From Pedobacter cryotolerans (lineage in GTDB: Bacteria > Bacteroidota > Bacteroidia > Sphingobacteriales > Sphingobacteriaceae), in contig NZ_SWBO01000006.1 in assembly GCF_005116475.1 (NCBI RefSeq), positions 124,307 to 188,306 of the forward strand: a stretch of 64,000 bases of DNA, given 5' to 3'. Both the position numbers and the translations under genes were made by a program. This document shows, piece by piece, positions 37,479 to 45,996 of the stretch (position 1 is its first letter; each line of letters opens with the position of its first letter). The notes under the pieces were generated by a model that worked only from the letters and a program-made list of their open reading frames with translations, did not search any database and was not told the origin of the DNA.

Positions 37479-37852
37479 AGCTACTATTAGGACACATTTT
37501 TGTGCGCTGGAATATTGAACTATACAAGGCTACATTGATAAAAGTAGAAGCTAGAGCCAAGGACGACCGTCAATCCTCAGTGCCAGCCAAATCAAAAAAA
37601 CAGTAGCACAACAGAAAAAAATGCACTAGCAAACCTAAAACGCAGTGGTTTTGTGTTCAATTTGGCAGATACTTTAATTTTTCACTACCGAACAAAACAA
37701 AGTGCCGCTGTTTTTTTGATGAGCGGAGGCTTGTGAAAAGGCACATTGATGGATTGATAAGCATTTTTGCATACTTTTGATGCTTCAAAAGTTTGATGCC
37801 CGCCGGCAAAGAGGCTGAGTGAAAATTGAATACTTGTGCCCTAATAGTAGCT
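37479..37852. mobile_element. MITE-like element with 18-bp terminal inverted repeats
   Basis: AGCTACTATTAGGACACA (37479-37496) matches the reverse complement of 37835-37852 at 17 of 18 positions. Inside is a second inverted pair, 37591-37609 with 37702-37720 (17 of 19), and a stem-loop at 37773-37792. There is no transposase ORF in its 374 bases. It interrupts the CCTGCC/TGCCGGCAGG palindrome of the middle long repeat; joining the flanks restores the palindrome with one mismatch. Unit spacing (725 against 350-351) agrees with the size. A TGCC flank on both sides could be a 4-bp target duplication, but the palindrome itself repeats TGCC, so this is ambiguous. Confidence 0.75.
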
Positions 37853-38194
37853 TGCCGGCAGGCAAGCGAATTCGGAGGAATCTCATAGTTTGAATTTATT
37901 TAAGAGATCCTTCGCTGCACTCTGGATGACATAACGAGCTAAATTAACTTCATTGATATTGATTTTTATGAAATAAATTACCCCTGAGCATGACGAATCC
38001 TAACTTCTGCGTCATCCCCACGCAGGTGGGGATCCTAATGCGGTAGCTATTCTTTGTTTTTCATATCTTACTCAAGAATTACGATGCCCAGAAAGCTTGT
38101 CCCGAATTTACTTCGGGAAGCTACCATTGACATTATTTGTTAAGGTTTATAAATCAAATTTTTTTAAAATTCTAAACTCCTAGTTTTGTCATTC

Positions 38195-38214
38195 CCTGCC
38201 TGCCGGCAGGCAGG
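38195..38214. repeat. 20-bp perfect palindrome, last long unit
   Basis: Second intact copy of the self-complementary CCTGCCTGCCGGCAGGCAGG, in the last 350-bp unit of the array. Confidence 0.8.
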
Positions 38215-38489
38215 CGACTTCGGAGGAATCTCATAGTTTGAATTTATTTATGAGATCCTTCGCTGCACTCAGAATGACAAATCGCTTTAAATTTAGCGTC
38301 ATTTATAATGATTTTTATGAAATAAATTACCCCTGAGCATGACGAATCCCTAACTTCTGCGTCATCCCCACGCAGGTGGGGATCCTAATGCAGTAGCTAT
38401 TCTTTGTTTTTCATATCCTACTTATGCATTACGATGCCCAGTCGAGCTGAGCATGACGGACTCTCAAGCATATCGAATTTTATTTAGCT

Positions 38490-39206
38490 TTATTCTTTTT
38501 TAAAATAAGCATGATGTAGTTGATTGCCATAAAGCGCAACCATTTTTTCTGGTTTATCTTTTAAAAACGAGCTAGCTCCCAAATAAACCCCAGGATTACA
38601 ATCAAAGCCGTTAGGAAATTGATTTCTATCAATGTAATCGGTTAGCAAACAAATTGCACCCTTTGTCATTTTAGGATAAACTTCTGTCAAGCAGTAAATC
38701 ATGATATCTCTATGTTCAAATTTATCTCCACCATGCCCACAATCTATGTGCACAAACGCAATCTCCTCTGGCAATTGTGTAGGCAGAGTATCTTGAAAAT
38801 AACCTTTATGTAGCGTAGGTAAATTAAGGCCAGCCTTTAGAAAATTGGCTTTTAAGATCTCCTGAATATCTCCATGTTCAGAAAATTGAATTTCAAAGGA
38901 ATCATACAGGTGTAATTTTTTATCAGATTGATTTTGCTGCAATACATTTTGGAACAACATGGCAGAAAAACCAGTAAATGCACCCAGTTCTACTAAATCG
39001 CCTTTTACATTGGCAGCTATAATTTGGTTAACTAAATGATAATAGTTCATTCTTTGCTCCACATTATTCATGTCTCTAAAAGGATCTATCAAAGGTGTTA
39101 AATCACCTAATTTTAAATATCTTAGACCTTTACCAACCCATTTTTTAATAAATGACGGTTTAATTGCTCTAGTGTATGGGGGTTGGGTGATGAAGTAATT
39201 ATCCAT
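38490..39206 (-). CDS. TylF/MycF-like SAM-dependent O-methyltransferase
   Basis: A 238-aa enzyme of the macrocin-O-methyltransferase-like family. The SAM-binding motif is GDLVELGAFTGFSA (about residues 70-83); metal- and substrate-side residues appear in HLYDSFE (about 99-105) and AFVHIDCGHGGDKFEHRD (about 151-168). TylF/MycF enzymes methylate sugar hydroxyls on antibiotics, and relatives in polysaccharide loci are thought to methylate glycan sugars. Here it ends a leftward operon behind two glycosyltransferases (15-base gap), which favours a glycan substrate, although the NRPS product next door is an alternative. Acceptor unknown. Confidence 0.82.
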   Translation of the reverse strand: MDNYFITQPPYTRAIKPSFIKKWVGKGLRYLKLGDLTPLIDPFRDMNNVEQRMNYYHLVNQIIAANVKGDLVELGAFTGFSAMLFQNVLQQNQSDKKLHLYDSFEIQFSEHGDIQEILKANFLKAGLNLPTLHKGYFQDTLPTQLPEEIAFVHIDCGHGGDKFEHRDIMIYCLTEVYPKMTKGAICLLTDYIDRNQFPNGFDCNPGVYLGASSFLKDKPEKMVALYGNQLHHAYFKKE

Positions 39207-39221
39207 AATTATATCATGTAG

Positions 39222-40391
39222 TTAAACTTTTCTCTTAGATCTTTCCCAGGCTGCACTTTGGCTTTTACTGATGTATCTACCAATGCCTGCAATTACTGCA
39301 TAATTCATTAAACAGAAATAATAGGGAATAAAAAATGCTTTTATTTTCAGGTTTCTGCTTTCAAAAAACCATCCTATTAAACTTAAAATATAAAATAACA
39401 CTTGCGCAACAAGTAGCAATTGATAGCCTAATAAATCCGTATTTAAAACGATTAAAAGATTCAATATCAACACCAACATTAGTAAAAAGGGAACAATAGT
39501 CCACCTTAAAACCCGATGCGAAATATATTGAAAAGTTAAAACGGGATAATTGAAAGGGTTAGCAGCCTTACCCAATCTAAAGATCGACTGCATACCACCT
39601 GCAGCAATTCTAATTTTTCTCTTCAGTTCTTCTTTGGTATTTGCCGATGCTGTTTCCATGGCATAAGCTTCAGGTTCATAAGCAATTAAATAACCATTTT
39701 CGGCAATTCGCATCGCAATCATGTGATCATCAATAATGGTATCACTTTCTACTGGTTGGTAAAGTGCTTTTCTAATACTAAATAATTCGCCTGCGGCACC
39801 CACATTAGAATATAATTCATAATCCCACTTTTTAAGTAAAGATTCATACTTCCAATAAAATCCTTCGCCAGCCGAACTTGCATCTGCAACCGTTGGGATA
39901 AATACTTTTTTCTCTCCAGCTACTGCGCCAACTTTTTCATTTTGATAATGTTTAACCAAATTTTTAATTGCCTGATCATTTAAAAATGTATTGGCATCGG
40001 TAAACACCATAATTTCCCCATCAACAAATGGTATTGCTCTTTTAATTGCTGCCATTTTACCGTCTCTGGCATTGTTATGAAGTAATACAACTTCCTGATA
40101 AGGCTTAATGAGTTCTGGCGTACGGTCTGTAGATCCATCCGTTACAAAAATAATTTGAAGCTTTTCTTTCGGATAATCAATTGCTAGTGTATTTTCAATC
40201 TTTTTTACGATCATGTCTTCTTCATTCCATGCCGCAATAAGAATAGTAACAGAAGGCAATAATTGATCGGTTTTAAATACAAACGGTTTTTTAAACATTC
40301 GTTTGATTTTGATCAAAATATAGAGTAAAAATCCATACCCAACAAAAGTATAAACGATTAAAAATAAGGCAATCCAGAATATGATGATCAT
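39222..40391 (-). CDS. Membrane glycosyltransferase, family 2
   Basis: A 389-aa processive-type GT2 enzyme. One N-terminal membrane helix (about 1-25) precedes the GT-A domain: VTILIAAWNEEDMI (49-62), FVTDGSTDRT (about 83-92), then FTDANTF (the DXD-like site, about 129-135) and IDDHMIAMRIAENG with the GT2 ED-type acidic pair, followed by a KRRIRI-like KRKIRIAAGG. Three or four C-terminal membrane helices follow (about 285-375). The architecture fits hyaluronan/cellulose-synthase-like or N-glycosyltransferase enzymes. It starts six bases after the stop of the preceding GT2 gene in the same leftward operon. Confidence 0.9.
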   Translation of the reverse strand: MIIIFWIALFLIVYTFVGYGFLLYILIKIKRMFKKPFVFKTDQLLPSVTILIAAWNEEDMIVKKIENTLAIDYPKEKLQIIFVTDGSTDRTPELIKPYQEVVLLHNNARDGKMAAIKRAIPFVDGEIMVFTDANTFLNDQAIKNLVKHYQNEKVGAVAGEKKVFIPTVADASSAGEGFYWKYESLLKKWDYELYSNVGAAGELFSIRKALYQPVESDTIIDDHMIAMRIAENGYLIAYEPEAYAMETASANTKEELKRKIRIAAGGMQSIFRLGKAANPFNYPVLTFQYISHRVLRWTIVPFLLMLVLILNLLIVLNTDLLGYQLLLVAQVLFYILSLIGWFFESRNLKIKAFFIPYYFCLMNYAVIAGIGRYISKSQSAAWERSKRKV

Positions 40392-40396
40392 TAATT

Positions 40397-41308
40397 TTAA
40401 ATTTTAAAACCTAAGTTTTTGCTGTTTTTGTGGTGGGTAAAATTCCAGATTAAACCTTTGAATACATATTTAATTAAATCTGTACGACCTTTGACCAAAT
40501 AAACCAATATTTGTTTGGGAGAAGCAATGAAGGTATAATAAATGGTGAAAAGTATGGTATTAAAAAAAGAGGTATTTCTTCTAATGAACAATAAGCGATT
40601 TCGCGTCATAAAGTAGGTTTTAATTTTACTCTCTTTACCTACACTCATCGATTCTTTATGGTAAATTTTTGTTTTCCCGGTAAACCAGATTTTTTTTCCT
40701 GCTTTTTTAAACCTTTCGCACCAATCAATTTCCTCATAATATAAAAAAAACTGATCAGGCATTAAGCCAACAATAGCTAAATCAGCCCTTTTGCACATCA
40801 TTGCTGCACCATGGCAATAACCTGTTTCTCGGCTATCTTTTAAATATTGATTTTGATTTACTTCTTTATGTCCAATTTCATTATTTCTGCAGGTTAAATA
40901 ATTCATGGGTGTAAAACCTGCGTATTGAATTATTGTCGGCTCATCATAATACAAAATCAAGGGAGAAATCAATCCTATTGTTGGGTTTTTTACCATTTCT
41001 GCAACAAGTACTTCAATTAATCCAGGGGTAATTTCAGTATCATTATTTAAAAAGAGTAAATATTCTCCTTTGGCTTTGGCAACGCCTAAATTATTACCTC
41101 CAGCAAAACCTAAATTTTTTGTCGAACGTATATAAATTACATTTGGATAAACTGCTTTAAATTGTGCTTCGCAGTCTTCATTGCTACCATTGTCAACTAA
41201 AATTACTTCTACTTCATTTTCTTGCGTATGCGTTTTAACCGACTTTAAAAAATCTATTGTTACGTTTGGTTGATTAAAATTTACAGTGATTATTGAAGTC
41301 AAACTCAT
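40397..41308 (-). CDS. Glycosyltransferase family 2, rhamnosyltransferase-like
   Basis: A 303-aa cytosolic/peripheral GT2 enzyme. Marks: TSIITVNFNQPNVTIDFL (4-21), VILVDNGSNEDCE (about 34-46), NLGFAGGNNLGVAKAKGEYLLFLNNDTE (about 64-91, DXD-like NNDTE) and FFLYYEEIDWCERFKKAGKKIWF (about 188-210). This layout is typical of WcaA/RfbF-like rhamnosyltransferases of exopolysaccharide and O-antigen loci. The C-terminal part has a hydrophobic segment near 255-275 that may dock it to the membrane. Middle gene of the leftward operon 42926-38490. Donor and acceptor unknown. Confidence 0.88.
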   Translation of the reverse strand: MSLTSIITVNFNQPNVTIDFLKSVKTHTQENEVEVILVDNGSNEDCEAQFKAVYPNVIYIRSTKNLGFAGGNNLGVAKAKGEYLLFLNNDTEITPGLIEVLVAEMVKNPTIGLISPLILYYDEPTIIQYAGFTPMNYLTCRNNEIGHKEVNQNQYLKDSRETGYCHGAAMMCKRADLAIVGLMPDQFFLYYEEIDWCERFKKAGKKIWFTGKTKIYHKESMSVGKESKIKTYFMTRNRLLFIRRNTSFFNTILFTIYYTFIASPKQILVYLVKGRTDLIKYVFKGLIWNFTHHKNSKNLGFKI

Positions 41309-41342
41309 CTATTTTATTGCTCAGCTAGCTTAAGCGCTGAAA

Positions 41343-42926
41343 TTACTTTTTCAAAGCCCTTACAAAAATTGGGGTTTCAGTTACCGTTAATTTAATTTTA
41401 CCATCCACCACGTTTACCCTTTTTACATCCATTTGATCATTCCCAGGTTTTAGCGTAAAAATGTCTGCTTTTGTAGCACCGAAAACATTTAAGGTAAATT
41501 CTTCTTCTCTACCCACTTCATCAGGCACTGCCAATACGTACATCTTTTTATCCCCTAAGGCATAAACATCCACAAATGGATCTTTATTGATGGTACTTTC
41601 ATAATGGTAATTGCCCATTAAGTTTTTCACTTGATAAAAATAATCTGCTACGGGTCTACGTTTATCGCCTTCTACAAAACCTGATGAGGCAAATCTGCCT
41701 GTAGGAGGGTTTAAATCTGTAAACATATAATAAAAAGCCCTGTTGATCCCATGACGAGCATACAACAAACTAGACCTTAAAGTCCAATCTGCTTGGGTAA
41801 GCAACGCTGATTTTTCTTTTATGGCAATTGCCTTTTGCGGACTAGTCAAATCAATATCATAACCCGATTCCGTATTCCACACTTCCATATTGTTATTGAT
41901 GGAACGAGCGTATTTTACAAAATTATTTGCAATTTGAGCTATATCAGAATTTTCAGGTGCTTGTCCTCTATGCTTTTTAAATAGTTTTACAAACCAATTG
42001 TTATTATTATTCGCGTACAAATGATAATTGATAACATCAAAACAAAGATTTACACTGCCATCTGCTTTTAAGCCTCTATTTTTTCGGCACCATTCAACCA
42101 TAGCTTTAACATACTCTACATCTGGAGTTGCTAATCCACCCATTACCACCATCATTTTCGGATCAGCTGTTTTCACACCTACATTTTTACCTAACTTGCC
42201 CATGTGCCCATCATAAAAGGCCGATAAGTTTGCTGCATATTCCTCCGGAGATTGCTCTGCAGGACGACCTCTCCACCATTTATCAGGCTCGTTGTTACAT
42301 TCAATATATTTTACTGTATTTAAGCCTATTTTTTTTATGTTCGCATTGTCACCTGGCCATCTTAAGCTGGTGTCAATTTGAACAAGATTACTATTGATAT
42401 CCTTGTTTGCTCCATATCTGGCTGCAAACTGAAAGCCAACTTTAGCTATTTTTATATAAGATGCTGGTAAAAGACGATCTGCAGGATATTCTAAAGGCAA
42501 ATTTTCATTAGTCTGTTCACTTACTGGATAAGATTTATACAACCAATTCGGTATGGTTTTGATACAAACCAATGGCTCAATGCCTTCTTTTTTGCACCTT
42601 TCATAGATTACATCTAAATTCCAACCGCCACTCCTTGTTGGGTTAAAGGTATAATTACCTAATGTGTACTCTAACTTTTCCCAATCTAAATAATGCCTAA
42701 ACTGACCAAAAGAGGTCATCAAGTTCATTTTTGGTTCAAAAATTTTGCTACCATCTGCTGGATTAACTGGATCTTGTAAAAAATCCCATTCAAAAGCATT
42801 GATACCGAATTGGCTATTTAAAGTGATTTTTTTTGCAGGATGTGCAATTTGTGATTCCTCTTGACAAGAAATTAATACCATAGCAATTACAAAAAAGCTA
42901 GATATCAGAGCGATTTTTTTGATCAT
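41343..42926 (-). CDS. Secreted lipoprotein with a GH clan A (GH39-like) hydrolase domain
   Basis: A 527-aa putative lipoprotein. I start at the ATG at 42926, giving the lipoprotein signal MIKKIALISSFFVIAMVLISC with Cys21 as the lipid site; an earlier ATG at 42962 adds a poor leader. A TIM-barrel glycoside hydrolase follows: DWEKLEYTLGNYTF, then the acid/base-like VKYIECNNEPDKWWRG, and the nucleophile-like MEVWNTESGYDIDL, both with Glu in the expected clan A positions. The C-terminal 100 residues are beta-rich. It heads a polysaccharide operon, so it may trim or degrade the polymer being made, as seen for hydrolases in other export loci. Exact GH family and substrate uncertain. Confidence 0.8.
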   Translation of the reverse strand: MIKKIALISSFFVIAMVLISCQEESQIAHPAKKITLNSQFGINAFEWDFLQDPVNPADGSKIFEPKMNLMTSFGQFRHYLDWEKLEYTLGNYTFNPTRSGGWNLDVIYERCKKEGIEPLVCIKTIPNWLYKSYPVSEQTNENLPLEYPADRLLPASYIKIAKVGFQFAARYGANKDINSNLVQIDTSLRWPGDNANIKKIGLNTVKYIECNNEPDKWWRGRPAEQSPEEYAANLSAFYDGHMGKLGKNVGVKTADPKMMVVMGGLATPDVEYVKAMVEWCRKNRGLKADGSVNLCFDVINYHLYANNNNNWFVKLFKKHRGQAPENSDIAQIANNFVKYARSINNNMEVWNTESGYDIDLTSPQKAIAIKEKSALLTQADWTLRSSLLYARHGINRAFYYMFTDLNPPTGRFASSGFVEGDKRRPVADYFYQVKNLMGNYHYESTINKDPFVDVYALGDKKMYVLAVPDEVGREEEFTLNVFGATKADIFTLKPGNDQMDVKRVNVVDGKIKLTVTETPIFVRALKK

Positions 42927-43104
42927 TATTGGGATGAAAATATTTACGAATATACTATTCAAATGTTAAAACAACAATTTTTATCATTTTAACAAATTTT
43001 AACTTACCTCATTAACAATCTTTTATTGAAATGTGGATAAATATTTATATGTTTAAAAAAAATTAATATTTATTAAAACAAACTTTCATCTAAATTGTAT
43101 CAGC

Positions 43105-44331
43105 ATGTTTTCAAAAGTTTTCCCTAAAAATTTTTTGGCATTAAGTTTATTTTTATTGGTGAGTTGCTCATCTTGTAAAAAGGCAAAAACAGAACCATTG
43201 CCAGAACCTACCATTACATTACCAACCATTGTGAAACCACCAGCTGCACAAGCTACAGAAATTGGTACGGGTTCAGGCGCTTTGGTAATTAAAAATGAAA
43301 GTGATAAAAATTTCAGAATAAAACCAGGCACTTATAGTTATTTTCAATTTGAAAATATAAGCAATTGCAATATTGATGCCTACGATGTTAAAATTGAGGG
43401 TGGAAATGTAAGTTTAACAAATGTTAATGCTTTATCTTTAAATGGTTTATCTATAGAGAACAGTACTTATAGGGCATTTAACATTTATACCAACGCTAAT
43501 GATTTAGTGTTAAAAGATATTACATTAAATAATATTGGTGATGTTGCCATAGTTTTTCACATCAATAAAAAATATGATGGAACTCCATCAAGTTTTTCTA
43601 ATAACATCCAGCTCATCAACATTAAAGCGAATAATGTAGGTACTTTTTTTGCATCTTCTGGCGGACATACAAATGACGGCTATTCAGGTTTAATTAAAAA
43701 TTTTAAAATGAGTGGATGTGCTATAACTAACAGTCCAACATTATCTAATGGAGTTTATTTAGCAGCAGCTGAGGATTACGAATTTTCAAATAACATCATT
43801 GACAACGTTAATTCGAAACAAAACAATCATAATGGGATCTTTCATCTCATAGGAAATGGGAAGGTTTTCGACAATAAATGCACCAATCACCAAGGTAATG
43901 TTGTAAGAGCTTGGCTGTGCAGCTTTACCAAAGAAGGCAGTGTTGAGATTTATAATAATATAGTTTGGAATTCAACTCGATATGGAGCTTTTGAGCTACA
44001 AGTACCTCCCTTTTTAAAAGCTATGGATAGTTTTAAGCCAGCAGTAACTGCTAAAGTTTATAACAATACGACTGGAAATTTAAACACTGGTTTACCCAAA
44101 TACTTTGAAGGTAGACTTTTAGATTTATATGATACTTATGGTACTGTTGAAGTATACAATAATTTATTATTTAATAATTCTGATGCTTTAACTATCAATA
44201 AAATGTCTTCAGATATAAATACATTAATAATCAAAAACTCTAATAATATTTACAAATCAAATGCAGCAGAAGCCGTTTCAGATTTCACTACATTTAAATC
44301 ATTAGTTAGTGGAGTTGGGGCAATCAGGTAA
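43105..44331 (+). CDS. Secreted lipoprotein with right-handed parallel beta-helix
   Basis: A 408-aa protein with a lipoprotein signal (MFSKVFPKNFLALSLFLLVSC, Cys21) and a short proline/threonine linker (TLPTIVKPPAAQATEIGTG). From about residue 85 onward the chain shows the beta-helix pattern of repeated turns with Asn ladders: NISNCNIDAYDVKIEGGNVS, NVNALSLNGLSIENSTYRAF, DITLNNIGDVAIVF, and later NNIIDNVNSKQNNHNGIF. Parallel beta-helix proteins include pectate-lyase-like polysaccharide lyases, epimerases and binding proteins. No catalytic residues can be assigned by eye. It is divergent from the GH39-like lipoprotein gene and probably acts on the same surface glycan. Confidence 0.78.
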   Translation: MFSKVFPKNFLALSLFLLVSCSSCKKAKTEPLPEPTITLPTIVKPPAAQATEIGTGSGALVIKNESDKNFRIKPGTYSYFQFENISNCNIDAYDVKIEGGNVSLTNVNALSLNGLSIENSTYRAFNIYTNANDLVLKDITLNNIGDVAIVFHINKKYDGTPSSFSNNIQLINIKANNVGTFFASSGGHTNDGYSGLIKNFKMSGCAITNSPTLSNGVYLAAAEDYEFSNNIIDNVNSKQNNHNGIFHLIGNGKVFDNKCTNHQGNVVRAWLCSFTKEGSVEIYNNIVWNSTRYGAFELQVPPFLKAMDSFKPAVTAKVYNNTTGNLNTGLPKYFEGRLLDLYDTYGTVEVYNNLLFNNSDALTINKMSSDINTLIIKNSNNIYKSNAAEAVSDFTTFKSLVSGVGAIR

Positions 44332-44707
44332 ATTAATTCAATAGCTATTTTTGTTAAAGTAAAACAGTAATTTTTATTTATAGCATTATTTCAATTTGCT
44401 ATTCCTTAAAAATTTTTAAATATTTATGTACTATTGATAAAACTAATTTAGGCAGTAGCTTGTTTCTATCTTATCTCCGTTAAGATAGATTTGTCTAATT
44501 ACCAATATACTGTGAACAGACCTTTTTTATTGTTTAAATGATGCTCAAAATACAATAGCATCAAAAAGAAAATGAGAAAAATATTAGTTGTAGATAAATA
44601 GCTAAAGCTTTAAAAGTGTTTTTTAACTAAAATTAACTTCTAATTTATTTATCTTCGCAGATTTAACGCCCTAAACTCTATTTCAATAAACCCTATTATA
44701 AAAAGCA
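44332..44707. other. AT-rich intergenic stretch with a possible promoter
   Basis: 376 bases without a gene. TATCTTCG at 44650-44657, 50 bases before the epimerase start, is one base off the Bacteroidota TAnnTTTG box, but no clear upstream TTTG is found. No hairpin terminator is obvious after the 44331 stop. Confidence 0.4.
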
Positions 44708-45841
44708 ATGTCCAACATACTCATCACCGGTGGAGCCGGATTCATCGGAAGTAATTTAGCATTAAAATTAATAAATAAAGGTCATAAAATAAGCGTTTTA
44801 GACAACTTATCGGTACAAATCCATGGTAAAAATGCGGAAATTGCTTCACCATTATTTTTGAGCATAAAAGATAAAGTTAACTTTATTAAAGGAACCGTAA
44901 CTTCTAAAGAGGATTGGCAACAAGCAATCAAAGGACAAGATGTTATTGTTCATTATGCAGCAGAAACTGGAACTGGACAGTCCATGTATGAAATTCAGAA
45001 ATATGTTGATGTAAATATCAACGGAACTGCAATATTATTAGATTTATTGGCAAACGAACCGCATCAAGTAAAAAAAATAGTCATTGCGTCCTCAAGGTCA
45101 ATTTACGGAGAGGGTAAATATAAGAGTAAAGAACTGGGATATGTTTATCCTAAACACCGCACTGCAAACTACATGGATGATGGTGACTTTGAAGTAAAGT
45201 ATGAAGGCTCATCGGCTCTTGAGTTGGTTGCTACAGATGAAGAATCCAAAATACATCCATCTTCTGTATACGGCATCACTAAACAGAATCAGGAACAAAT
45301 GATCATGACGGTTTGCCCTACCTTAGGCATTGCTCCTGTTGCTTTCCGCTACCAGAATGTATATGGACCAGGACAATCATTAAAAAATCCATATACAGGT
45401 ATTCTTTCGATATTCTCTACACAAATAAAAAATGGTAATTCAATCAATATTTTTGAAGATGGAAAAGAGACCAGAGACTTTGTATTTATTGATGATGTTG
45501 TTGACGCCACTATTTTGGGTATTGAAAAAGATGAAGCAAATAATGAAGTTTTTAACGTTGGAACTGGTATTCCTACAGATGTAATTGAGGTGGCAAATGG
45601 TTTAATATCCAACTATGGGGTTGAAGTGCCTATTAACATAAGTGGAAATTATCGACTTGGCGATATCCGTCATAATTATGCAGATTTAAACAAAATTAAA
45701 AGTAAGCTAGGATTTGAACCAAAATTTGATTTTAAAAAAGGTTTAAAACGATTTACCGAATGGGTCGAAACGCAAGAAGTGCAGGAAGATAAGTATATGC
45801 AATCAATTGAGGAAATGAAAGCAAAAGGTTTATTTAAATAA
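44708..45841 (+). CDS. NAD-dependent nucleotide-sugar epimerase/dehydratase
   Basis: A 377-aa extended SDR enzyme. The NAD motif is ILITGGAGFIGSNLAL (4-19); the catalytic part is VIASSRSIYGEG (about 130-141) plus the Tyr/Lys pair in SVYGITKQNQEQ (about 186-197); substrate side text FRYQNVYGPGQSL and DFVFIDDVVDA follow. It resembles the group annotated as dTDP-L-rhamnose 4-epimerase or UDP-glucose 4-epimerase-like proteins, but the CxxC motif of some rhamnose epimerases is absent. Likely supplies a special sugar nucleotide to the glycosyltransferases around it. Substrate not determined. Confidence 0.85.
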   Translation: MSNILITGGAGFIGSNLALKLINKGHKISVLDNLSVQIHGKNAEIASPLFLSIKDKVNFIKGTVTSKEDWQQAIKGQDVIVHYAAETGTGQSMYEIQKYVDVNINGTAILLDLLANEPHQVKKIVIASSRSIYGEGKYKSKELGYVYPKHRTANYMDDGDFEVKYEGSSALELVATDEESKIHPSSVYGITKQNQEQMIMTVCPTLGIAPVAFRYQNVYGPGQSLKNPYTGILSIFSTQIKNGNSINIFEDGKETRDFVFIDDVVDATILGIEKDEANNEVFNVGTGIPTDVIEVANGLISNYGVEVPINISGNYRLGDIRHNYADLNKIKSKLGFEPKFDFKKGLKRFTEWVETQEVQEDKYMQSIEEMKAKGLFK

Positions 45842-45996
45842 ATAAATCAACTGATTTTTGTCTTTAATTAGCAGATTAAAAGATAATTTTATTCTCAATT
45901 TTTGGGTTATTTTTTTTTATAATCACTAAAATAAAACTGATTTCTAAAACTTATCATCTCTATTCTTAGTTAATACGCAAACAATTTTAGATTTTT

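Larger units (their letters stand above)
36600..38463. repeat. Modular direct-repeat array, 350-bp and 141-bp units
   Basis: A gene-free 1.9 kb region between convergent operons. The shared landmark TTTTCATATCCTACT recurs at 36701, 37051, 37192, 37333, 38058 and 38408 (with small changes), so unit lengths are 350, 141, 141, 725 and 350. CCCCACGCAGGTGGGG recurs at 36659, 37150, 37291, 38016 and 38376, with a diverged copy at 37010. The long unit equals the short one plus an extra block holding a CCTGCCTGCC palindrome; the 725-base unit is a long unit carrying a 374-base insertion. No ORF of substance is present. The six-fold recurrence and exact spacing are seen directly; origin by unequal recombination is inferred. 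Confidence 0.9.

Noticed and set aside
37479-37852. Insertion sequence
   Set aside because: It has terminal inverted repeats but no room or open frame for a transposase, so it is at most a non-autonomous element.
36600-38463. CRISPR array
   Set aside because: Units are 141 or 350 bases, spacing is not regular short repeat plus unique spacer, the sequences between landmarks are themselves repeated, and no cas gene is nearby.
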